Assembly: GCF_008932435.1 (NCBI RefSeq)
Contig: NZ_WBWE01000001.1
Coordinates: forward strand, 186,001 to 250,000
Direction of reading: 5' to 3'
Source of the DNA: Brucella pseudintermedia
GTDB taxonomy: Bacteria; Pseudomonadota; Alphaproteobacteria; Rhizobiales; Rhizobiaceae
Length of the DNA: 64,000 bases
The notes under the pieces are model-generated. The model did not search any database and was not told where the DNA came from. It saw only the letters and a program-made list of their open reading frames with translations. How positions within the stretch are numbered: position 1 is the stretch's first letter; every line of letters begins with the position of its first letter. The position numbers and the translations under genes were made by a program. Of the stretch, positions 58,577 through 64,000 are shown in pieces.

Positions 58577-59501
58577 TATAACGTTATCCGGCACCGCAGT
58601 CACCGGCGCACGCACGGCGGCGGAGGAAGCCCGCCGCCGCGAAGAACGGCTTGCCTGGAAGCTGGCGGCTCCGGCCATCATCCTCACGGTGCTGCTGATT
58701 CTTCTTCCGACAGCCGCCGTCATTTTCTGGAGCCTCACCAATTTCGAGCTCGGTTATGACGGTTTCGAATTCATCGGGCTGGAAAACTATGCCGAACTGT
58801 TCAGTGACCGCACTTTCCTCGTCTCGCTGAAGAACACCGCCATCTATACCGCCATCGTCGCGCCCGCTTCCGTCTTTCTCGGTCTCGGCGTGGCGCTCCT
58901 TATCGAAGGCGAAGTTCGCGGCAAATCCTTCTTCCGCACGGTTTACTTCCTGCCGGTCGCCTCGCTCCTCGTCGCCATGGCCACCGTCTGGCAATATCTG
59001 CTGCACCCGACCCTTGGCCCCGTCAACGCCATGCTGGGCATGATCGGCATTGCCGGTCCCAACTGGCTCGGCTCCAGCGACACCGTGCTGTTCAGCCTCG
59101 CGCTGATCGGCGTCTGGCAGAGCGTCGGCTTCAACATGGTGCTGTTTCTGGCCGGTCTCACCGCCATTCCGCGCGAACTCTATTCCGCTGCAGAAGTGGA
59201 TGGCGTCAAAAACGGCTGGGAACGCTTCCGGCTGGTCACATGGCCGCTGCTCGGCCCGACCACGCTTTTCGTCACGACGATCAGCATCATCAACGCCGTG
59301 AAGGTCTTCGAAACAGTCAAGACGCTGACCGAAGGCGGTCCGAACAAGGCTTCGGAAGTCCTGCTCTGGACCATCTATCAGGAAGGCTTCGTCTATCTGC
59401 GCGTCGGCTATGCCTCTGCCATGACGGTGATCTTTCTCGCGGTCCTCGTGATCCTGATGTTGCTGCAATTCCGCGTGCTGGACCGCCGCACCCATTATTG
59501 A
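58569..59501 (+). CDS. ABC transporter permease, UgpA/MalF-type
   Basis: 310 residues, six membrane helices after a charged N-terminal tail (EEARRREERLAWK). The binding-protein-dependent permease EAA loop is represented by AAEVDGVKNGWERFRLVTWPLLGPT split here as AAEVDGVKNGW and FRLVTWPLLGP. It forms the membrane channel with the second permease. ATG 58569 lies within the end of the ATPase gene (8-base overlap). Confidence 0.92.
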   Translation: MSDITLSGTAVTGARTAAEEARRREERLAWKLAAPAIILTVLLILLPTAAVIFWSLTNFELGYDGFEFIGLENYAELFSDRTFLVSLKNTAIYTAIVAPASVFLGLGVALLIEGEVRGKSFFRTVYFLPVASLLVAMATVWQYLLHPTLGPVNAMLGMIGIAGPNWLGSSDTVLFSLALIGVWQSVGFNMVLFLAGLTAIPRELYSAAEVDGVKNGWERFRLVTWPLLGPTTLFVTTISIINAVKVFETVKTLTEGGPNKASEVLLWTIYQEGFVYLRVGYASAMTVIFLAVLVILMLLQFRVLDRRTHY

Positions 59502-59511
59502 GGATACCCGG

Positions 59512-60333
59512 ATGACATTGGCTCGTTCTTTCCGTCTTGGACTTCTGTCGCTGGGTGCCCTGCTTTTCCTCGCGCCCTATATCTTCATGCTGTCGACGGC
59601 AGCAAAATCGCAGCAGGACATATTCTCATCCTCCTTGTCGCTGATCCCGCACAACTGGGCGCTTTGGGAAAACATCACCAAGGCAATGAGCCGCGTGCCG
59701 ATGGGGCTTTTGCTGTTCAACGGCGTGGTGGTCTGCGCGCTCGTCCTGGTCATCCAGGTCGTGGTCGCCATTCCCTGCGCCTACGCCATGGCAAAGCTCA
59801 ACTTTCGCGGCCAGCGCATCATGATGATGATGGTCATGCTCGGCCTTTTGGTGCCGATCCATGCCACGGCACTGCCCTTCTATGTCGGCTTCAACCAGCT
59901 CGGCGTGCTCAACAGCTACTTTGCCTTAAGCGCCCCGTTCTTCATCTCGGTCTTCGGCATATTCCTGTTCCTGCAATTCTTCCGCGCCATGCCGGATGAT
60001 CTCATTAGCGCCGCGCGTCTCGATGGCATGTCGGAAGCTGGCATCGTCATGCGGGTAATCGTGCCCAATGCCTGGCCTGCCATCACCGCCTTCTCGATCT
60101 TCTCCGTCGTCGCGCACTGGAACGACCTGTTCTGGCCGCTGATCGTCGTCAACGGCATGGAACGCGCCACGCCGCCGCTCGGCCTCCTTTATTTCCGCGC
60201 TGCGGAAGCGGGCGATGATTACGGGGCGCTGATGGCGGCAACGCTCATCATCACCCTGCCGTTGCTGCTGGCATTTCTCGCCGCCCAGCGCCGCTTCATC
60301 GAAGGCATCACCCTCACCGGCCTCAAGGGCTGA
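59512..60333 (+). CDS. ABC transporter permease, UgpE/MalG-type
   Basis: 273 residues, six helices. The EAA-type loop occurs as ISAARLDGMSEAGIVMRVIVPNAWP in parts (AARLDGMSE; IVPNAWPA). MalG-type partner of the preceding permease; the gap is 10 bases. ATG 59512 follows GAGGATACCCGG. Part of the same operon. Confidence 0.92.
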   Translation: MTLARSFRLGLLSLGALLFLAPYIFMLSTAAKSQQDIFSSSLSLIPHNWALWENITKAMSRVPMGLLLFNGVVVCALVLVIQVVVAIPCAYAMAKLNFRGQRIMMMMVMLGLLVPIHATALPFYVGFNQLGVLNSYFALSAPFFISVFGIFLFLQFFRAMPDDLISAARLDGMSEAGIVMRVIVPNAWPAITAFSIFSVVAHWNDLFWPLIVVNGMERATPPLGLLYFRAAEAGDDYGALMAATLIITLPLLLAFLAAQRRFIEGITLTGLKG

Positions 60334-60367
60334 ATTCGTCCCTCCCATCCTCCACAGGAGTTCAAAC

Positions 60368-61633
60368 ATGAAACGCTTTTCCGGCGCACTCGCCGCTCTG
60401 ACCATGGCAACGGCCTTCGGCTCGCCCGCCCTTGCCGACACGACGCTGAACGTGCACTACCCGATGCCGGGTTTCTTCAAGGATGTCATGGCCGACATCT
60501 CCAAGAAGTTCATGGAAGAAAATCCGGGCATCAAGATCAACTTCGTCAGCCCCTCGGCAACCTATGAGGAAGGTATCCAGACGATCATGCGTCAGGCTGG
60601 AACCTCCGAAATGCCGGATATCACCTTCACCGGCCTGAACCGCCTGCGCGTGCTGGCGGAGCGCAATATCGGCGTCGACATGAAGCCGCTGGTCGAAAAA
60701 GAAACCGACATGGAAGCGCAGGGCTTCACCGATCACCTGCTGAGCCTCGCCCGCGTCGGCGACCGTCAGGTCGGTCTTGCTTTCGCAACCTCCAACCCGA
60801 TCATGTATTACAATGCCGATCTTCTGAAAGCGGCAGGCGGCAATCCCGACACTCCCCCCACCACCTGGGACGAAGTGATTGAACTGGGCGGCAAGATCAA
60901 GGCGCTCGGCAACGGCAATGAGGGCATCGATTTCCGCTGGCAGGGCGACGACTGGATGTTCTCCGCCCTTCTGTTCGGCGCGGGCGGCACCATGCTGACC
61001 GAAGACGAAAAGAAGGTTGCCTTCAACGGACCGGAGGGGCTCGAAGCCTTCAAGCTCATCGACCGCATGGTGAAGGAAGGCGGTATGCCGGTTCTGACCA
61101 AGGCGGCTGGCGAACAGGCTTTCGCGGCTGGCAAGGTCGGCTTCTCGTTCCAGACCACCGGCGCGCTGCGCAACACGATCAAGAATGTCGGCGACAAGTT
61201 CGATCTTCGCACGGCGAAAATCCCGCTCATCAACGCCGAAAAGGGTCGCCTGCCAACCGGCGGCAATGCGGTCGTCATCCTGACCGAAGACCAGTCCAAG
61301 CTTGATGCGGCATGGAAATTCGCCAAGTTCGCCGCCGGACCTTATGGCGCGTCCGTGGTCGTCCCCGGCACCGGCTATGTGCCGAACAACGAACTGGCCG
61401 CAAAGTCCGACGAATATCTCGGCAAATTCTATGAAGAAAATCCACTCTTCAAGGCCGGTCTCAGCCAGATGAACCTGATGATCCCGTGGTATGCCTTCCC
61501 CGGTTCCAACGGCGTGAAGGTGACGCAGACCATCGTCGACAATCTTTCCCGCGTCGTTGAGCAGTCCGCCACGCCGGAAGACGCCCTTGCCGACGCTTCC
61601 AGAGAAGTCCAGCGCCTGCTGCCGCGCAAGTAG
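60368..61633 (+). CDS. ABC transporter extracellular solute-binding protein (family 1)
   Basis: 421 residues. A signal peptide (FSGALAALTMATAFGSPALA|DTTL) precedes a family 1 solute-binding domain: LNVHYPMPGFFKDVMADI, PDITFTGLNRLRVLAER, SNPIMYYNADLLKAAGGNPDTPPTTWDE in parts, and GNAVVILTEDQ later. It captures the ligand in the periplasm. Being last in the operon is less common than being first. UgpB-like members bind glycerol-3-phosphate or glycerophosphocholine, which fits the phosphodiesterase; other sugar-type ligands are possible. AGGAG precedes the ATG. Confidence 0.9.
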   Translation: MKRFSGALAALTMATAFGSPALADTTLNVHYPMPGFFKDVMADISKKFMEENPGIKINFVSPSATYEEGIQTIMRQAGTSEMPDITFTGLNRLRVLAERNIGVDMKPLVEKETDMEAQGFTDHLLSLARVGDRQVGLAFATSNPIMYYNADLLKAAGGNPDTPPTTWDEVIELGGKIKALGNGNEGIDFRWQGDDWMFSALLFGAGGTMLTEDEKKVAFNGPEGLEAFKLIDRMVKEGGMPVLTKAAGEQAFAAGKVGFSFQTTGALRNTIKNVGDKFDLRTAKIPLINAEKGRLPTGGNAVVILTEDQSKLDAAWKFAKFAAGPYGASVVVPGTGYVPNNELAAKSDEYLGKFYEENPLFKAGLSQMNLMIPWYAFPGSNGVKVTQTIVDNLSRVVEQSATPEDALADASREVQRLLPRK

Positions 61634-61653
61634 TCAAACCTTGATCCCAGTAG

Positions 61654-61766
61654 CCCTCACCCTGAGGTGCGGAGCGGAGCGAAGCCTCGAAGGGCGAGGG
61701 TGCAGTATACGCTCCCTCGCCCTTCGAGACGCTGCCTTCAGCAGCTCCTCAGGATGCGGGGAGCGG
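61654..61766. repeat. REP-like inverted repeat (cruciform) element
   Basis: CTCGAAGGGCGAGGG (61686-61700) is complementary to CCCTCGCCCTTCGAG (61714-61728), and an outer pair CCTGAGG/CCTCAGG lies near 61661 and 61747. The unit is a GC-rich intergenic element of the type scattered in this group. It fills most of the gap after the solute-binding protein gene. Confidence 0.8.
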
Positions 61767-61785
61767 GATGCCGTCCGCCCTAAAC

Positions 61786-61820
61786 AAAAAGGCCGCGCTG
61801 GCGATCAGCGCGGCCTTTTG
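61786..61820. terminator. Bidirectional terminator between the ABC operon and lsrB
   Basis: AAAAGGCCGCGCTG-gcgat-CAGCGCGGCCTTTT, a 14-bp stem with A/T-runs on both sides, between converging genes. Confidence 0.93.
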
Positions 61821-61838
61821 ATGGAGTGCAAGATGCGA

Positions 61839-62744
61839 TCAATAGGTCCAGTTGCGGGCCTTCGAGAACAGGAAGTCGCGGAAGGCGTGGAGTTTCGCGG
61901 AATTCTTCAAGGCTTCCGGATAGCAGAAGAAGGTATCGAAGGACGGTATTTCCTCCAGCTCCGGCAGAAGCTGGACCAGACCGGACTCCTTGTCCGCCAT
62001 ATAGTCGGGAAGAACCGCGATGCCGACGCCCCGCTGCACGGCGCGGCGGATCGACAGAAGATTGTTGACCTGCAATGCCGGGATGCGCGAGCTGCCGTCG
62101 GTGCGTCCGGCGATCTCCAGCCAGTTGAGGCCGGTCAGATAGCTCGGCGCCGGTTCACCGAAGGTCACGACGCGGTGCTGGTCGATCTCGTCTATCGAGT
62201 TGAGCTTGCCATATTTCGAGACATAACCCGCAGATGCATAGACATGCATATGCACCGTGAACAGGCGGCGCTGGATCAGGTCGGGCTGCTGCGGCTGCCG
62301 CAACCGGATGGCGCAATCCGCATGGCGCATTGTCAGGTCCAGTTCCTCATTGTCGAGGATGAGCTGGAGCTGGATATCGGGATAAAGCTCGACGAATTCC
62401 TGAATGCGCTCGATCAGCCAGCCGGAACCGAGACCGACGGTCGTCGTGACGCGCAGGCGGCCTGTCGGCTTTTCCTTGCTTTCGGCAAGCTTCGAGCGAA
62501 CGTTTTCCAGCTTCATCAGCACATCATGCGCGGTGCGATAGAGCGTTTCGCCTTGCTCGGTCAGGATGAGACCGCGCGCATGACGATGAAACAGCGGGAC
62601 GCCGACATCCTGCTCAAGCGCGCTCACCTGACGCGAAATAGCCGATTGCGACAGATGCAATGTCTGGGCCGCGTGGGTGAACGACCCAGCCTCAGCCGCC
62701 GCATGAAAAATGCGCAGTTTATCCCAGTCGAGCGGTGCGACCAC
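61839..62744 (-). CDS. lsrB: LysR-family regulator LsrB/VtlR
   Basis: 301 residues. N-terminal helix-turn-helix (about 1-65; FHAAAEAGSFTHAAQTLHLSQSAISRQVSALE in parts) and a periplasmic-binding-like effector domain. It starts VAPLDWDKLRIFHAA. The gene lies 15 bases after trxB, the arrangement of LsrB of Sinorhizobium and VtlR of Brucella, which control redox genes, surface functions and an AbcR RNA. In line with that an AbcR-like RNA occurs 5.7 kb away in this window. Identification is by context and overall similarity; effector unknown. Confidence 0.85.
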   Translation of the reverse strand: MVAPLDWDKLRIFHAAAEAGSFTHAAQTLHLSQSAISRQVSALEQDVGVPLFHRHARGLILTEQGETLYRTAHDVLMKLENVRSKLAESKEKPTGRLRVTTTVGLGSGWLIERIQEFVELYPDIQLQLILDNEELDLTMRHADCAIRLRQPQQPDLIQRRLFTVHMHVYASAGYVSKYGKLNSIDEIDQHRVVTFGEPAPSYLTGLNWLEIAGRTDGSSRIPALQVNNLLSIRRAVQRGVGIAVLPDYMADKESGLVQLLPELEEIPSFDTFFCYPEALKNSAKLHAFRDFLFSKARNWTY

Positions 62745-62759
62745 GGTATTCCCCTCTCA

Positions 62760-63734
62760 TTACTCCGCAGCTTCGTGCAGCGGTTCCTGTGCGGCAAGCC
62801 AGCGCTCGGCCTCAAGGGCAGCCATGCAGCCCATGCCGGCAGCAGTCACGGCCTGACGATAAATGTCGTCCGTGACGTCGCCCGCGGCGAAAATGCCCGG
62901 AACGTCGGTAGCCGTCGAATCGGGCGCGGTCCATAGATAGCCGTTCGGCTTCTGCTTCAGTTTGCCCTCGAACAAGGAAACCGCAGGCGCATGGCCGATG
63001 GCGACAAAAACGCCATGCGTGTCGAGTTCCTGCGTTTCGCAGGTCACGACATTCTTGAGACGCACGCCGGTGACGGTCGCGCCCATGGGCGGTTTTGCTT
63101 CGGTGCCGAGGATTTCATCGATCACGCTGTTCCAGATAACGGAGACGTTCTGGCGCGAAAGCAGGCGATCCTGCATGATCTTTTCTGCGCGGAAACCGTC
63201 GCGGCGATGCACAACCGTCACGCTCTTGGCAATATGCGAAAGGTAAAGCGCTTCCTCGACAGCGGTATTGCCGCCGCCGACCACGACCACATCCTTGCCG
63301 CGATAGAAGAAGCCGTCACAGGTCGCGCAGGCCGAAACGCCGCCGCCCATGAAGGTCTGCTCGCTGTCGAGGCCAAGCCATTTGGCCTGTGCGCCCGTGG
63401 CGATGATCAGGGCATCGCAGGTATAGACCGTGCCGGAATCGCCTTTCAGGCGGAAAGGACGCACCGTCGTTTCAACCTCGGTGATGATGTCATGGACGAT
63501 TTCAGCGCCGACATTCTGCGCCTGCGTCGCCATCTGGTCCATCATCCACGGTCCCTGCACCGGATCGGCATAGCCCGGATAGTTTTCCACGTCGGTGGTG
63601 ATCATCAGCTGACCGCCCTGCTGCAGCCCGGCGATCACGATGGGCTTCAGCATGGCGCGGGCGGCATAAATCGCCGCAGTATAACCAGCAGGACCCGAGC
63701 CGATGACAATGACTGGCGCATGACGCTGTGACAT
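62760..63734 (-). CDS. trxB: Thioredoxin-disulfide reductase
   Basis: 324 residues. FAD and NADPH domains with GSGPAGYTAAIYAARA near the N-terminus and VVGGGNTAVEEALYLS for NADPH. The redox-active motif is CATC in SACATCDGFF (about residues 135-138). It reduces thioredoxin. Followed by lsrB on the same strand with a 15-base gap, so the two form an operon. Start ATG 63734 (MSQRHAPVIVIGSGPAG). Confidence 0.97.
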   Translation of the reverse strand: MSQRHAPVIVIGSGPAGYTAAIYAARAMLKPIVIAGLQQGGQLMITTDVENYPGYADPVQGPWMMDQMATQAQNVGAEIVHDIITEVETTVRPFRLKGDSGTVYTCDALIIATGAQAKWLGLDSEQTFMGGGVSACATCDGFFYRGKDVVVVGGGNTAVEEALYLSHIAKSVTVVHRRDGFRAEKIMQDRLLSRQNVSVIWNSVIDEILGTEAKPPMGATVTGVRLKNVVTCETQELDTHGVFVAIGHAPAVSLFEGKLKQKPNGYLWTAPDSTATDVPGIFAAGDVTDDIYRQAVTAAGMGCMAALEAERWLAAQEPLHEAAE

Positions 63735-63801
63735 GAAGTTTTCTCCGGTCCCGGAGCGCTTCGGCCTGCTCAGGCCTTGTCAGCGCCCCACATGTTGGCT
63801 T

Positions 63802-64000
63802 TCACGTGCGCCTCGAACCGCTCACAATCCGGCACACACTAAAATCGATTAAAAGCGGCGGGTTCCAGCCCAGCAGAATCGCTTTCGCATCCTGTTCGGC
63901 CAATGCCCCGATATTATGGCCAAGGTAGGTCCGGCCCTCATCGTTTGCAAGGTTCCACAGGGATTTGCTGCGCTTTAGCCACAGCTTGTAACCATTTGAG
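63802..64000 (-). CDS. Partial C-terminal fragment of an unidentified protein, cut by window edge
   Basis: An open frame of about 66 codons runs into the window from the right and ends at TGA (63802-63804). It includes YKLWLKRSKSLWNLANDEGR, then TYLGHNIGALAEQDAKAILL and GWNPPLLIDF, a protein-like composition with normal codon use. It has no start inside the window. No family is recognised; it could also be chance. It would lie upstream of trxB in the same direction. Confidence 0.4.
   Translation of the reverse strand, partial: SNGYKLWLKRSKSLWNLANDEGRTYLGHNIGALAEQDAKAILLGWNPPLLIDFSVCRIVSGSRRT

Noticed and set aside
61634-61838. Gap after lsrB checked for a second AbcR RNA, as in Sinorhizobium
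   Set aside because: It is filled by a REP-like inverted repeat and a shared terminator; there are no CCUCC loops or promoter.

Overview
The window looks like chromosome I of an alphaproteobacterium of the Rhizobiales, in the Brucella/Ochrobactrum group. The main markers are a clear BP26/Omp28-type SIMPL protein (31784-32539), the dnaG-rpoD order, a trxB-lsrB/vtlR pair, betaine-lipid genes btaAB, an IalB-family protein, and RIME-like palindromic repeats. Most genes are GC-rich core genes. Two short AT-rich stretches (about 2717-3270 and 9700-10700) each hold one orphan gene of foreign composition. I see no prophage, insertion sequence, CRISPR array or rRNA operon. The only tRNA has a CAT anticodon (31355-31431).

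Layout. 1-6.5 kb: small lipoprotein, btaAB, GH25 lysozyme-like lipoprotein, lytic transglycosylase, AEC transporter. 6.7-9.7 kb: a 28-residue membrane peptide, metF and an ArsR-methyltransferase regulator with a palindromic operator, then a DUF2293 gene. 10-20 kb: AT-rich orphan, MFS permease, tam, ettA, alpha/beta hydrolase, GT2 plus LAB_N, ugd, D-lyxose isomerase-like gene. 20-31 kb: glycine-betaine demethylase gbcAB, phnA-like gene, pncA, membrane proteins, an outer-membrane barrel, a secreted cysteine-protease-like protein, choloylglycine hydrolase, csbD, ialB. 31-41 kb: tRNA, bp26, ycgN, hlyU, rpoD, dnaG, Na/Pi cotransporter. 41-53 kb: yqeY, carA and carB separated by three unrelated genes, then a transporter with a degenerate ATPase domain. 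53-64 kb: csp, gst, aspartate aminotransferase, a candidate AbcR-type small RNA, a phosphodiesterase-ABC transporter operon, lsrB, trxB.

The strongest system-level signal is regulatory. Three places carry arrays of CTGTCAT-like heptamers repeated every 11 bases, the form of a rhizobial Pho box: before btaAB, before the Na/Pi cotransporter, and before the phosphodiesterase-ABC operon (four repeats). Together they suggest a phosphate-starvation programme: replace phospholipid by betaine lipid, import phosphate, and take up and cleave organic phosphodiesters. The substrate of that operon is not established by the sequence.

Other notable points are the ABC protein at 50776-52647, which lacks every ATPase signature residue, and a three-stem antisense-type small RNA next to aspB, in the same window as lsrB/vtlR, whose orthologues are linked to AbcR RNAs. 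Start sites were chosen by ribosome-binding sites and family length. No database search was possible.
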